NCBI RefSeq assembly: GCF_040214835.1
Contig: NZ_CP157874.1
Coordinates: forward strand, 4,614,501 to 4,678,500
DNA from: Pseudomonas asiatica
GTDB taxonomy: Bacteria; Pseudomonadota; Gammaproteobacteria; Pseudomonadales; Pseudomonadaceae
Length of the DNA stretch: 64,000 nt
Reading direction: 5' to 3'
Shown: positions 8,612 through 18,929 of the stretch, in pieces
Layout of the letters: the number at the start of each line of letters is the position of its first letter
How positions within the stretch are numbered: position 1 is the first letter of the stretch
Made by a program: the position numbers and the translations under genes
The notes under the pieces: model-generated
The model's database searches: none
Told to the model about the DNA's origin: nothing
The model's input: only the letters and a program-made list of their open reading frames with translations

Positions 8612-9214
8612 TTACAGCTTGCCAGCGTTCTCGCTCAGGTAGGCAGCAACGCCTTCCGGCGAAGCGTTCATGCCTTTGTCGCCTTTTTTCCAGTTGGCAG
8701 GGCAGACTTCGCCGTGCTCTTCGTGGAATTGCAGGGCATCGACCAGACGCAGCAGCTCGTCCATGTTGCGGCCCAGTGGCAGGTCGTTGACGATCTGCGA
8801 ACGGACAACACCGTTGGTGTCGATCAGGAAGGCACCACGGAAGGCCACGCCGCCTTCGGACTCGACGTCGTAGGCCTTGCAGATTTCGTGGGTCATGTCG
8901 GCAGCCAGGGTGTATTTGACCTGGCCGATACCGCCGTTGTTGACCGGGGTGTTACGCCAGGCGTTGTGGGTGAAGTGCGAGTCGATCGACACGCCGATCA
9001 CTTCCACGTTGCGCGCCTGGAAGTCAGGGATGCGGTTGTCCAGGGCGATCAGCTCGGACGGGCAGACGAAGGTGAAGTCCAGCGGGTAGAAGAACACCAG
9101 GCCGTACTTGCCCTTGATGGCCGAAGCCAGGTTGAAGCTGTCGACGATCTCGCCATTGCCCAGCACGGCCGGAACGGTGAAATCGGGGGCTTTCTTACCA
9201 ACGAGTACGCTCAT
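8612..9214 (-). CDS. AhpC-type 2-Cys peroxiredoxin
   Basis: Thiol peroxidase that reduces hydrogen peroxide and alkyl peroxides. The 200-residue protein has the peroxidatic Cys51 in FYPLDFTFVCPSE and the resolving Cys171 in GEVCPANW, placing it in the typical 2-Cys (AhpC/Prx1) group. Start ATG 9214 has GGAG nine bases upstream; the open frame extends farther but without a ribosome site. The gene diverges from bfd and sits in a cluster with bacterioferritin and glutaredoxin, as in P. aeruginosa, which suggests a shared role in iron and peroxide handling. The reductant (AhpF or thioredoxin) is not encoded nearby. Confidence 0.93.
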   Translation of the reverse strand: MSVLVGKKAPDFTVPAVLGNGEIVDSFNLASAIKGKYGLVFFYPLDFTFVCPSELIALDNRIPDFQARNVEVIGVSIDSHFTHNAWRNTPVNNGGIGQVKYTLAADMTHEICKAYDVESEGGVAFRGAFLIDTNGVVRSQIVNDLPLGRNMDELLRLVDALQFHEEHGEVCPANWKKGDKGMNASPEGVAAYLSENAGKL

Positions 9215-9373
9215 TGTAATCTCCTGATGAGGGTGAAAAACCGTTTGCCGGGCCAGACGGGCTTGCCCGACATCCAACAAAGGCCGACCATCATACACGG
9301 CTTCTGGTGACAGGCCGACTCCAACGACGAAGCAACCGCCGGTCGCTCAAGCACGGCCCTTTCAGAAACTCCT

Positions 9374-9400
9374 TTGACAAGCATTCTCATTAACATTAAG
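9374..9400. promoter_or_regulatory. bfd promoter with overlapping Fur-like box
   Basis: A TTGACA -35 element (9374-9379) lies about 60 bases before bfd. Downstream of it, read on the minus strand, are hexamers CTTAAT-GTTAAT-GAGAAT, close to the repeated GATAAT unit of Fur boxes. Bfd is iron-repressed in P. aeruginosa, so Fur control is plausible. Confidence 0.5.
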
Positions 9401-9438
9401 CTCCACCCCATCGAGCCCACCAACGATGGTCAGCCTTT

Positions 9439-9657
9439 ATGTATGTGTGTCTTTGTGTCGGCGTTACCGACGGACAGATCCGCGATGCGATCTATGAAGG
9501 ATGCTGCAGCTACAAGGAAGTGCGAGCCGCGACCAATGTCGCCAGCCAGTGTGGCAAATGTGCCTGCGTGGCCAAGCAGGTGGTCCGCGAGACCCTGACC
9601 GAACTCCAGGTCAGCCAGGCAGCCCTGCCCTACCCCGTGGAATTTACCGCGGCCTGA
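9439..9657 (+). CDS. bfd: Bacterioferritin-associated ferredoxin
   Basis: Small [2Fe-2S] protein that docks on bacterioferritin and donates electrons to its heme to release stored iron. The 72-residue length is typical. Cysteines in MYVCLC (Cys4, Cys6) and CGKC (Cys38, Cys41) form the cluster site. It lies 201 bp upstream of bfr and is followed by its own terminator, so the two are probably separate units regulated in opposite directions by iron. The ribosome site is weak. Confidence 0.95.
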   Translation: MYVCLCVGVTDGQIRDAIYEGCCSYKEVRAATNVASQCGKCACVAKQVVRETLTELQVSQAALPYPVEFTAA

Positions 9658-9674
9658 AATCCCAGAATTCGAAG

Positions 9675-9700
9675 AACCGGACCTTGCGTCCGGTTTTTTT
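9675..9700 (+). terminator. Rho-independent terminator after bfd
   Basis: An AACCGGA/TCCGGTT stem with a 7-nt loop is followed by a run of seven T. It separates bfd from bfr transcription. Confidence 0.9.
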
Positions 9701-9858
9701 ATGCCCGCAATTCAATAAGTTAGCGCTCCAACGCGGTTCACAAACATTCTTATTTCCATTAATTTTCACTTATTATTCAAGAACTTAGGTTTGACACTCC
9801 TAAGTATCGGGCTCAAACTTCACTGTATTGGCACACTTCTACAGGGCAGGAACCCGAC

Positions 9859-10332
9859 ATGAAAGGCGACGTAAGCGTCATCCAGCATCTCAACAAGATC
9901 CTCGGAAACGAGCTGGTCGCGATCAACCAGTACTTCCTGCACGCACGCATGTACGAAGATTGGGGCCTGAACAAACTCGGCAAGCACGAGTACAAGGAAT
10001 CCATCGACGAGATGAAGCACGCTGACAAACTGATCAAGCGTATTCTCTTCCTCGAAGGCATCCCTAACGTCCAGGACCTGGGCAAGCTGCTGATTGGCGA
10101 GCACACCAAGGAAATGCTCGAATGCGACCTGAAGATCGAACAGAAAGGCCTGGTCGACCTGAAAGCAGCCATCGCCCATTGCGAAACCGCTGGCGACTTC
10201 GGCTCGCGTGACATGCTCGAAGACATCCTCGAGTCCGAGGAAGAACACATCGACTGGCTGGAAACCCAACTGGGGCTGATCGACAAGATTGGTATCGAGA
10301 ACTACCTGCAGTCGCAGATGGGCGAAGAATAA
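9859..10332 (+). CDS. bfr: Bacterioferritin
   Basis: Subunit of the 24-mer heme-containing iron store. The 157-residue protein has all the diiron ferroxidase ligands at family positions (Glu18, Glu51, His54 and the downstream ESEEEH segment) and the heme-ligating Met52 in DEMKHADK, so it is a heme-binding bacterioferritin of the BfrB type, not a ferritin. AGGA lies about 10 bases before the ATG. The AT-rich 150 bp upstream probably holds its own promoter. It is convergent with grxD. Confidence 0.96.
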   Translation: MKGDVSVIQHLNKILGNELVAINQYFLHARMYEDWGLNKLGKHEYKESIDEMKHADKLIKRILFLEGIPNVQDLGKLLIGEHTKEMLECDLKIEQKGLVDLKAAIAHCETAGDFGSRDMLEDILESEEEHIDWLETQLGLIDKIGIENYLQSQMGEE

Positions 10333-10343
10333 ATATTCGCCCC

Positions 10344-10376
10344 ATGAAAAAACCCGCGATCAGCGGGTTTTTTCAT
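10344..10376. terminator. Bidirectional terminator bfr / grxD
   Basis: A long perfect palindrome with GAAAAAACCCGC and GCGGGTTTTTTC arms and a 5-nt loop, with A- and T-runs inside the stem edges. It terminates both convergent genes. Confidence 0.92.
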
Positions 10377-10389
10377 GCTTGCCGGAAAT

Positions 10390-10725
10390 TCAGGCCTCGG
10401 AAGCCTTGGCCTTCGCAGCCGCTTCCTTGATCAGGGTCTGCAGCTCACCCTTCTCGAACATTTCCAGCATGATGTCGCTGCCGCCGACCAGCTCACCGGC
10501 TACCCACAGCTGCGGGAAGGTCGGCCAGTTGGCGTACTTTGGCAGGTTCGCACGGATTTCCGGGTTCTGCAGGATGTCGACGTAGGCGAACTTCTCGCCA
10601 CAACCCATCACGGCCTGCGATGCACGCGCAGAGAAGCCACACTGCGGGGCATTCGGCGAGCCTTTCATGTAAAGCAGAATGGTGTTGTTGGCAATCTGCT
10701 CTTTGATCGTTTCGATGATATCCAT
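10390..10725 (-). CDS. grxD: Monothiol glutaredoxin, Grx4 type
   Basis: Glutaredoxin of the CGFS class, which binds a glutathione-ligated [2Fe-2S] cluster and delivers Fe-S clusters to other proteins. The 111-residue protein has the CGFS motif (Cys29) followed by the WPTFPQLWVAGELVGGSDI glutathione-binding segment typical of E. coli GrxD. GAGG lies 7-8 bases before the ATG. Its place beside bacterioferritin and peroxiredoxin fits iron homeostasis. Confidence 0.95.
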   Translation of the reverse strand: MDIIETIKEQIANNTILLYMKGSPNAPQCGFSARASQAVMGCGEKFAYVDILQNPEIRANLPKYANWPTFPQLWVAGELVGGSDIMLEMFEKGELQTLIKEAAAKAKASEA

Positions 10726-10816
10726 GTAGCACCTCGGCTGAACTTTCCGACGCGGTCGTCGGCACGGTGACGCATTGTAACGGAAAGCCGAGCAGCATGC
10801 TCGGCCTTACCGTTCC

Positions 10817-12925
10817 TTACGCGGCCTCTACCTGCACGGGTACGCCATTGAGGGCGGCATTGCCGGAAACCTGATCACGCAAGCGCTCATCGGTGAGGTC
10901 GTTGGCGCTCACGCCAGGTTGCGCCTGGGCGGTCTGCATGTGCACGCCTCGACGAGAGTGACCGAAGCCATGAGGCAGGCTCACCACGCCCGGCATCATG
11001 TCCTCGCAGGCCTGCACCTCGACTTCAAGGTCCCCGGTACGCGAGCGGATACGAACCCGCTGGCCGTCCTGCAGCTGCCGCTGCTGCAGGTCCTGCGGGT
11101 GCATCAACAACTGATGTCGCGGTTTGCCTTTCACCAGCCGATGAAAATTGTGCATCCACGAATTGTTGCTGCGTACATGGCGACGGCCGATCAGCAGCAG
11201 TTCGCCCGGCGTCGGAGGGGTTTGTTGCGCCAACCGCCCCAGGTCGTCCAGCAGCACCTGGGGCGCCGCTTCGACAGCCTTGCTGGCAGTCGTCAGGCGC
11301 GCTGCGAGGTTGGCGCGCAATGGCCCCAGGTCGAGGCCATGCGGGTGCTCGTCCAGCGCTGCCAGCGACAACTGCCAGGGTGTCGATTCACCATAGCGCC
11401 CCTTGCGCAGGGCCCGGTCGATCATCTGCGCTGGCGCCCAGGTCGGCTTCAACTCCAGCTCGGCGCGTTTGGCGAACGCTTGTGCCAGCCCGACGAAAAT
11501 CTCCCAGTCGTGCAATGCCCCTTCGGGCTTGGCCAGGATCGCCCGGTTGAAGCGGGTCACGTTGCGCACGGCCAGCAAGTTGAACGTGGAGTCGTAATGG
11601 TCGTTTTCCAGCGCCGAGGTGGAGGGCAGGATCAGGTCGGCATGGCGGGTGGTTTCGTTGATGTACAGGTCGATGCTGAGCATGAACTCCAGCCCCTCCA
11701 GCGCCACATCCAGCTGGCGGCCGTTGGGCGTGGACAGTACGGGGTTGCCAGCCACCGTCACCAGCGCGCGCACCTGCCCTTCGCCGGGTGTCAGCATTTC
11801 CTCGGCCAAGGCCGCCACGGGCAGTTCGCCGCCGTACTCGGGCAAGCCCGACACCCGGCTCTGCCAGGCGTTGAAATGGCCACCCGAGGTGGTCGCCACC
11901 AGGTCGACGGCAGGCTCGGTGCACAACGCGCCGCCTTCACGGTCAAGGTTGCCGGTCACCAGGTTGATCAGTTGCACCAGCCAGTGGCAAAGGGTGCCGT
12001 AGGCCTGGGTCGAAACCCCCATGCGGCCGTAGCACACCGCCTTGTCGGCCGCGGCGAAGTCCCGTGCCAGCTGGCGGATGTCTGTCGCGGCAATGCCACA
12101 GTGCGCACTCATGGCCTCCGCGCTGAACGGCGCGATCGCTTCGCGCACCTGCTGCAGACCCGCGACCGGCAAGTGCGAGCCGCGCGCCAGGCCTTCAGTG
12201 AACAGGGTGTTGAGCAAGCCACACAACAAGGCCGCATCCCCTCCAGGGCGAATGAACAGGTGACTGTCGGCCATCGCCGCTGTTTCGCTGCGTCGCGGGT
12301 CCACCACCACCAGGCGCCCACCCCGGGCCTGCAGCGCTTTCAAGCGCTTTTCCACGTCCGGCACGGTCATGATGCTGCCGTTGGATGCCAGCGGGTTGCC
12401 GCCGAGGATCAGCATGAAACCGGTCTGGTCGATGTCCGGGATCGGCAGCAGCAGGCCATGGCCGTACATCAGGTGGCTGACCAAGTGCTGCGGCAATTGG
12501 TCCACCGAGGTGGCAGAGAAGCGGTTGCGGGTTTTCAGCAGGCCCAGGAAGTAGTTGCTGTGGGTCATCAGGCCGTAGTTGTGCACGCTCGGGTTGCCTT
12601 GGTACACCGCCACGGCATTGCGCCCATGGGCCTGCTGGATCGCCCACAGCCTGTCGGCGGCCAGGGCAAAGGCCTCGTCCCAGCCGATGGCCTGCCAGTG
12701 CTCGCCCACCCGCTTGTGCGGTTGGCGCAGGCGGTCGGGGTCGTTCTGGATGTCCTGCAGGGCCACGGCCTTTGGGCAGACATGGCCGCGGCTGAACGGG
12801 TCCTGGGGGTCGCCCTTGATCGAACTGATCTGCGCCCGCCCGTCGTCGTCATGGCTCACTTCGATGTTCAGCCCACAGATCGCTTCGCACAGGTGACAGG
12901 CACGGTGATGCAGGGTCTTGGTCAT
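10817..12925 (-). CDS. Molybdopterin oxidoreductase, FdhF/DMSO-reductase superfamily
   Basis: A 702-residue bis-molybdopterin enzyme. An N-terminal C-X2-C-X3-C...C motif (CHLCEAIC and HVCPK) binds one [4Fe-4S] cluster; central MGD-binding segments include LILGGNPLASN and VVVDPRRSETA; the C-terminal molydopterin dinucleotide-binding domain ends with DERLRDQVSGNAALNGVPV. At the position where Sec, Cys or Ser usually ligates Mo the sequence reads YQGNPSVHN, with no obvious thiolate. A similar gene follows grxD in P. aeruginosa (PA3534). The substrate is unknown and no partner subunit genes are adjacent, and there is no Tat signal, so it is probably a cytoplasmic single-subunit enzyme. Start ATG 12925 has GAGG upstream. 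Confidence 0.85.
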   Translation of the reverse strand: MTKTLHHRACHLCEAICGLNIEVSHDDDGRAQISSIKGDPQDPFSRGHVCPKAVALQDIQNDPDRLRQPHKRVGEHWQAIGWDEAFALAADRLWAIQQAHGRNAVAVYQGNPSVHNYGLMTHSNYFLGLLKTRNRFSATSVDQLPQHLVSHLMYGHGLLLPIPDIDQTGFMLILGGNPLASNGSIMTVPDVEKRLKALQARGGRLVVVDPRRSETAAMADSHLFIRPGGDAALLCGLLNTLFTEGLARGSHLPVAGLQQVREAIAPFSAEAMSAHCGIAATDIRQLARDFAAADKAVCYGRMGVSTQAYGTLCHWLVQLINLVTGNLDREGGALCTEPAVDLVATTSGGHFNAWQSRVSGLPEYGGELPVAALAEEMLTPGEGQVRALVTVAGNPVLSTPNGRQLDVALEGLEFMLSIDLYINETTRHADLILPSTSALENDHYDSTFNLLAVRNVTRFNRAILAKPEGALHDWEIFVGLAQAFAKRAELELKPTWAPAQMIDRALRKGRYGESTPWQLSLAALDEHPHGLDLGPLRANLAARLTTASKAVEAAPQVLLDDLGRLAQQTPPTPGELLLIGRRHVRSNNSWMHNFHRLVKGKPRHQLLMHPQDLQQRQLQDGQRVRIRSRTGDLEVEVQACEDMMPGVVSLPHGFGHSRRGVHMQTAQAQPGVSANDLTDERLRDQVSGNAALNGVPVQVEAA

Positions 12926-13321
12926 AGCCGCCTCTGCCTTGTTGTCATGGAGGATGTGTAGAGGGTTGTCGAACATCGACTATGCGCCCAGCCCCCGCCG
13001 CCGGCCAGCGCGCTTCGCGGCGTGAATCCACCGACATCAGGCACACGATTTGCGACAGCCATTTGCCAAATTGCCGGCAAGCCGTGTACAACCCTCTGTA
13101 GCAAATAAAAAACAGCACTGCCCGTCGGGTAAAGACACCCTTTGCAACACCCTTTGGTACTGGGCAGCTGTTTCCCCTCTTGGCTTCAGGCGACATTTAC
13201 TTATAGTATTGCGCCTTTCCCTATTTCGTCCGCCCCGTGCGGCTTACGCCGCAGGTCACTCCCGTTGTCAAAAAAAACCATACGGTCGACCTGCATACCG
13301 TTGCAGATAAGGTAGTCAATC
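12926..13321. other. Intergenic region upstream of argF
   Basis: This 396-bp gap lies between two divergent genes. The right half contains the argF promoter and ArgR-type sites described separately. The left half presumably holds the promoter for the molybdopterin oxidoreductase; I see no clear element there and no convincing small ORF or RNA. Confidence 0.5.
13180..13216. promoter_or_regulatory. argF promoter with tandem ArgR half-sites
   Basis: On the minus strand the sequence is AGGCGC-N8-AA-N5-TGTCGC-N8-AA: one perfect and one weaker ArgR half-site in exact tandem spacing. They overlap a plus-strand promoter, TTGGCT (13180) with a 16-bp spacer to TATAGT (13202). Such overlap predicts repression by ArgR. 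Confidence 0.65.
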
Positions 13322-14242
13322 ATGAGCGCTAGGCACTTTCTCTCCCTGCTGGACTTCACCACCGACGAATTGCTCGGGGTGATCCGCCGCGGCATCGAGC
13401 TGAAGGACCTGCGCAAGCGAGGCGTGCTGTTCGAGCCCCTGAAGAACCGCGTGCTGGGCATGATCTTCGAGAAGTCCTCGACCCGTACCCGCGTGTCGTT
13501 CGAGGCCGGCATGATCCAGCTCGGCGGCCAGGCCATCTTCCTGTCCCCGCGCGACACCCAGCTGGGCCGTGGCGAGCCGATCGGCGACAGTGCCATCGTG
13601 CTGTCGAGCATGCTCGATGTGGTGATGATCCGTACCCACGCCCACAGCACCCTGACCGAATTCGCCGCCAACTCGCGTGTGCCGGTGATCAACGCGCTGT
13701 CCGACGAGTCGCACCCGTGCCAGCTGCTGGCCGACATGCAGACCTTCCTCGAACACCGCGGCTCGATCCAGGGCAAGACCGTGGCCTGGATCGGCGATGG
13801 CTTCAACATGTGCAACTCGTACATCGAGGCAGCCAGGCAGTTCGACTTCCAGCTGCGCATCGCCTGCCCGGAAGGCTACGAGCCGGACCCACGCTTCATG
13901 GCCATTGGTGGTGACCACGTGCAGATCGTGCGTGACCCGAAGGAAGCCGTGCGCGGCGCCCATCTGGTGACCACGGATGTCTGGACTTCCATGGGCCAGG
14001 AGGAGGAAACTGCACGGCGCCTGGCGCATTTCGCGCCTTACCAGGTCACCCGCGAACTGCTCGACCTGGCGGCACCCGACGCCCTGTTCATGCACTGCCT
14101 GCCAGCCCACCGTGGTGAGGAAATCAGCCATGACCTGCTCGACGACCCACGTTCGGTCGCCTGGGACCAGGCTGAAAACCGCCTGCATGCACAGAAGGCC
14201 CTTCTCGAATTCCTTGTAGAACCGGCTTACCACCACGCATGA
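13322..14242 (+). CDS. argF: Ornithine carbamoyltransferase, anabolic
   Basis: Forms citrulline from ornithine and carbamoyl phosphate. The 306-residue protein has the carbamoyl-phosphate site STRTR (53-57), HPCQ (131-134) and the HCLP ornithine/catalytic loop (258-261). The tandem ArgR-like operator in its promoter argues for the anabolic enzyme rather than catabolic ArcB. It overlaps the following ABC ATPase by 4 bp (ATGA), so the two are likely cotranscribed. Confidence 0.97.
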   Translation: MSARHFLSLLDFTTDELLGVIRRGIELKDLRKRGVLFEPLKNRVLGMIFEKSSTRTRVSFEAGMIQLGGQAIFLSPRDTQLGRGEPIGDSAIVLSSMLDVVMIRTHAHSTLTEFAANSRVPVINALSDESHPCQLLADMQTFLEHRGSIQGKTVAWIGDGFNMCNSYIEAARQFDFQLRIACPEGYEPDPRFMAIGGDHVQIVRDPKEAVRGAHLVTTDVWTSMGQEEETARRLAHFAPYQVTRELLDLAAPDALFMHCLPAHRGEEISHDLLDDPRSVAWDQAENRLHAQKALLEFLVEPAYHHA

Positions 14243-15348
14243 GTCAACCCCTACTGCTCAACCTGCGCAACCTCGCCTGCGGCTATGGCGACCAGCGCAT
14301 CGTCCAGAACCTCAATCTGCACCTGAACGCAGGCGACATCGGTTGCCTGCTGGGTTCATCCGGTTGCGGCAAGACCACCACCCTGCGCGCCATCGCCGGT
14401 TTCGAACCCGTGCACGACGGCGAGATCCAGCTGGCTGGCGAGGTCATTTCCCGGGCTGGCTTCACCCTGGCCCCGGAAAAACGCCGCATCGGCATGGTGT
14501 TTCAGGATTACGCGCTGTTCCCGCACCTGACCGTGGCACAGAACATTGCCTTCGGCATCGCCAAGCACCCGCGCCAGACCGAGGTCATCGAAGAAATGCT
14601 CGAGCTGGTCAAGCTGGGCGGCCTGGGCGGGCGCTACCCGCATGAACTGTCCGGCGGCCAACAGCAACGGGTCGCCCTGGCCCGTGCGCTGGCACCGGAG
14701 CCGCAACTGCTGCTGCTCGACGAGCCATTCTCCAACCTTGACGTAGAGCTGCGCCGGCGCCTGAGCCATGAGGTTCGCGACATTCTCAAGAGCCGCGGCA
14801 CCAGCGCCATCCTGGTGACCCATGACCAGGAAGAGGCCTTTGCCGTCAGCGACCAGGTTGGCGTGTTCAAGGAAGGCCGCCTGGAGCAGTGGGACACGCC
14901 CTACAACCTTTACCACGAGCCGCAGACTCCGTTCGTGGCCAGCTTCATTGGCCAGGGATATTTCATCCGTGGGCAGATGATCAGCCACGAAGCGGTCAAT
15001 ACCGAGCTGGGTGAACTGCGCGGCAACCGTGCCTACATCATGGCGCCGGGCAGCTCTGTGGATGTGCTGCTGCGCCCTGACGATATCGTCCACGCACCGG
15101 GCAGCGCGCTGCAGGCGAACATCGTCGGCAAGAGCTTCCTCGGGGCATCGACCCTGTACCGCCTGCAGTTGCCGACCGGCAGCCAGCTGGAGGCGATCTT
15201 CCCTAGCCATGACGACCATCAGGTCGGTGAGGATGTGGGGATTGCGGTCAAGGCCGATCACCTGGTGCTGTTCCCGGTGCCGGGCAGCGTGGCGGCGCAG
15301 TTGCCGCGACAGGAAAACGGGGTGCGCCGGTACAGTTCGGCGACCTGA
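14239..15348 (+). CDS. ABC transporter ATPase, FbpC/PotA-like, orphan
   Basis: ATP-binding subunit of an importer. The 369-residue protein has Walker [10 protein letters not shown] (39-47), signature LSGGQ (137-141), Walker B LLLLDEP and the switch His in VTHDQ, followed by a C-terminal TOBE-like domain (about 240-369). The layout resembles iron(III) (FbpC) and polyamine (PotA) ATPases. No permease or binding protein lies nearby, so the partner is elsewhere and the substrate is unknown. Translation is coupled to argF through ATGA overlap. Confidence 0.88.
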   Translation: MSQPLLLNLRNLACGYGDQRIVQNLNLHLNAGDIGCLLGSSGCGKTTTLRAIAGFEPVHDGEIQLAGEVISRAGFTLAPEKRRIGMVFQDYALFPHLTVAQNIAFGIAKHPRQTEVIEEMLELVKLGGLGGRYPHELSGGQQQRVALARALAPEPQLLLLDEPFSNLDVELRRRLSHEVRDILKSRGTSAILVTHDQEEAFAVSDQVGVFKEGRLEQWDTPYNLYHEPQTPFVASFIGQGYFIRGQMISHEAVNTELGELRGNRAYIMAPGSSVDVLLRPDDIVHAPGSALQANIVGKSFLGASTLYRLQLPTGSQLEAIFPSHDDHQVGEDVGIAVKADHLVLFPVPGSVAAQLPRQENGVRRYSSAT

Positions 15349-15360
15349 TTCGAAATTTTG

Positions 15361-15464
15361 GGGCCGCTCTGCGGCCCTTTCGCGACACAAGGCCGCTCCT
15401 ACAAGGGTACGTATTCCCCCTGTAGGAGCGGCCTTGTGTCGCGATGGGCTGCAAAGCAGCCCCA
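15361..15464. repeat. REP-type inverted repeat pair, family A
   Basis: Inverted arms with GGAGCGGCCTTGTGTCGC and its complement, separated by a short spacer, fill the gap between the convergent ABC ATPase gene and ybaK. The outer GC-rich hairpin parts end in GGGGCCGC and GCAGCCCC. Confidence 0.85.
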
Positions 15465-15470
15465 GAAATC

Positions 15471-15941
15471 TCAGCCCCGACCAATCCCGGCAAACTTGCC
15501 CTGGGTGTACTCAGCCAGCACCACGGCCGCCAACTCCACCTCCAGCCCACGCCGCCCGGCGCTGACATGGATGGTTGCAAAGTTCTGCGCCGAGTCATCG
15601 ATGAAGGTGCGCAGGCGCTTCTTCTGCCCCAGCGGGCTGATCCCGCCCACCAGGTAGCCCGTGGCCCGCTGCGCAACCGCCGGGTCGGCCATCTCGCACT
15701 TTTTCACCCCGGCAGCATGGGCCAGGGCCTTGAGGTCGAGCGTACCCACCACAGGCACCACCGCCACCAGCAATTCACCCTTCTCACTGCTCGCCAGCAA
15801 GGTCTTGAACACCTGCTGCGGGTCGAGACCGAGCTTTTCCGCCGCCTCCAGGCCATATGACGCCGATTTGGGGTCATGTTCGTAACTGTGCACACGATGC
15901 TCGGCACGGTGTTTCTTCAACAGGTCTAGGGCGGGGGTCAT
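15471..15941 (-). CDS. ybaK: Cys-tRNA(Pro) deacylase YbaK
   Basis: Hydrolyses Cys-tRNA(Pro) mischarged by ProRS, a trans-editing activity. The 156-residue protein has YbaK/ProX-domain features: the substrate loop [33 protein letters not shown] with the conserved GxxPxGxK, and a Lys in VFKTLL. The start at 15941 is the most upstream in-frame ATG; its ribosome site is weak. It is convergent with the argF-ABC unit. Confidence 0.93.
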   Translation of the reverse strand: MTPALDLLKKHRAEHRVHSYEHDPKSASYGLEAAEKLGLDPQQVFKTLLASSEKGELLVAVVPVVGTLDLKALAHAAGVKKCEMADPAVAQRATGYLVGGISPLGQKKRLRTFIDDSAQNFATIHVSAGRRGLEVELAAVVLAEYTQGKFAGIGRG

Positions 15942-16244
15942 GCGGGGGCTCCGGTCGGGGACAGCTCGGCGGCTACTTTAGGACAATTCCCACACCTCAG
16001 CCAGCGAACCGCAACTGCGCGCCTCTAGTACGCGGATTCGCACCTGAAACCAGCATCCAGATCGTGACCGACCGTTCACTTTCGACCTTTGACATCAGCG
16101 TTTCTTGTCTATATTTTTTCGTTTCTGAATAAATGGTGCACTTTTAAGGTGCATTTCCTACATCTGCCTGGGGTCAACGGGGATAGACTCCGGGCTTTGC
16201 TGTCGAGCGCCACGCGCCTCACAACAAAAAAAACGAGGTCATAC
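15942..16244. other. Intergenic region upstream of glpF
   Basis: This 303-bp gap contains an AT-rich stretch at about 16105-16160. Within it, 16111-16134 (ATATTTTTTCGTTTCTGAAT and flank) resembles half of a GlpR operator, and a direct repeat GGTGCA(C/T)TT occurs at 16135 and 16150. GAGG lies before the glpF start. No ORF is convincing. Confidence 0.4.
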
Positions 16245-17096
16245 ATGACGACTGCTCTACGCCAACCCGCGCTGTCCAGCCAATGCCTGGCCGAGTTCCT
16301 CGGCACTGCCCTGCTCATCTTCTTCGGTACCGGCTGCGTCGCCGCGCTCAAGGTCGCGGGCGCCAGCTTCGGCCTTTGGGAAATCAGTATCATCTGGGGC
16401 GTGGGCGTCAGCATGGCGATCTACCTCACCGCCGGTGTTTCCGGCGCGCACCTGAACCCTGCGGTGAGCATTGCCCTCACCCTGTTCGCCGGTTTCGACA
16501 AGCGCAAGCTGCCCTTCTACATGCTGGCCCAGGTATGCGGCGCATTTTGTGGCGCAGCGTTGGTCTACACCTTGTACAGCAACCTGTTCTTCGATTTCGA
16601 ACAAACCCACGCCATGTTGCGCGGTAGCGAAGCCAGCCTGGAACTGGCCTCGGTGTTCTCCACCTATCCGCACCCATCGCTGTCCACCGGCCAGGCGTTC
16701 CTGGTCGAAGTGATCATCACCGCCATCCTGATGGCCGTGATCATGGCCCTGACCGACGACAACAACGGCCTGCCGCGCGGCGCCATGGCCCCGCTGCTGA
16801 TCGGCCTGCTGATCGCCGTGATCGGTAGCGCCATGGGCCCGTTGACCGGCTTTGCCATGAACCCGGCCCGCGATTTCGGACCCAAACTCATGACCTTCCT
16901 GGCCGGTTGGGGCGAAATCGCCTTCACTGGCGGTCGGGACATGCCTTATTTCCTGGTTCCGGTGTTCGCACCGATCCTTGGCGCCTGCCTGGGCGCCGCG
17001 ACCTATCGCGGCCTGATCGCCCGCAACCTGCCAATGGCAGCCGCCGTGAACCCTGAGACAAATGACAGTCGCCAGGGCGATACTCAAGTCAATTGA
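16245..17096 (+). CDS. glpF: Glycerol facilitator, aquaglyceroporin
   Basis: Inner-membrane channel for glycerol entry. The 283-residue protein has six membrane helices and both NPA motifs of the MIP family: HLNPAVS (Asn71) and MNPARDFGP (Asn206); the Asp after the second motif (NPARD) marks a glycerol channel rather than a water channel. The ATG at 16245 has GAGG about 7 bases upstream; the upstream extension of the frame is AT-rich leader. The 51-bp gap to glpK indicates an operon. Confidence 0.96.
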   Translation: MTTALRQPALSSQCLAEFLGTALLIFFGTGCVAALKVAGASFGLWEISIIWGVGVSMAIYLTAGVSGAHLNPAVSIALTLFAGFDKRKLPFYMLAQVCGAFCGAALVYTLYSNLFFDFEQTHAMLRGSEASLELASVFSTYPHPSLSTGQAFLVEVIITAILMAVIMALTDDNNGLPRGAMAPLLIGLLIAVIGSAMGPLTGFAMNPARDFGPKLMTFLAGWGEIAFTGGRDMPYFLVPVFAPILGACLGAATYRGLIARNLPMAAAVNPETNDSRQGDTQVN

Positions 17097-17120
17097 CGCC
17101 GGCATCACGCCCAGCCCTGA

Positions 17121-18647
<1,527 letters not shown>

Positions 18648-18683
18648 TCCCCGGCGCGATAGCTTGTCCAAACTCTGTGGGTG

Positions 18684-18834
18684 CAGCGTTGATCTCGAGG
18701 TTGTCGCTGTACCTGTGGGAGCGGCCTTGTGTCGCGAAAGGGCCGCAACGCGGCCCCAGGATTGATGCGCAATAGTTGAAATTGCTGGGGCTGCTTTGCA
18801 GCCCTTTCGCGACACAAGGCCGCTCCCACAGGGG
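18684..18834. repeat. 151-bp unit with family A inverted pair (copy 1)
   Basis: A family A inverted repeat pair (about 18711-18834) plus a 27-bp left flank. The whole 151-bp block, including the spacer between the arms (AGGATTGATGCGCAATAG), recurs in opposite orientation at 52642-52792 with only four mismatches that I can count. It lies between glpK and glpR. Confidence 0.9.
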
Positions 18835-18929
18835 ACCGCGTGAAACAGCCGCCCCGATAGTCTACTGGTCGTAGTCCGCGTCCTACGGCATCATTGCAGC
18901 ATTTGTCCGGCAGCCCCAAAGGACCGCCC

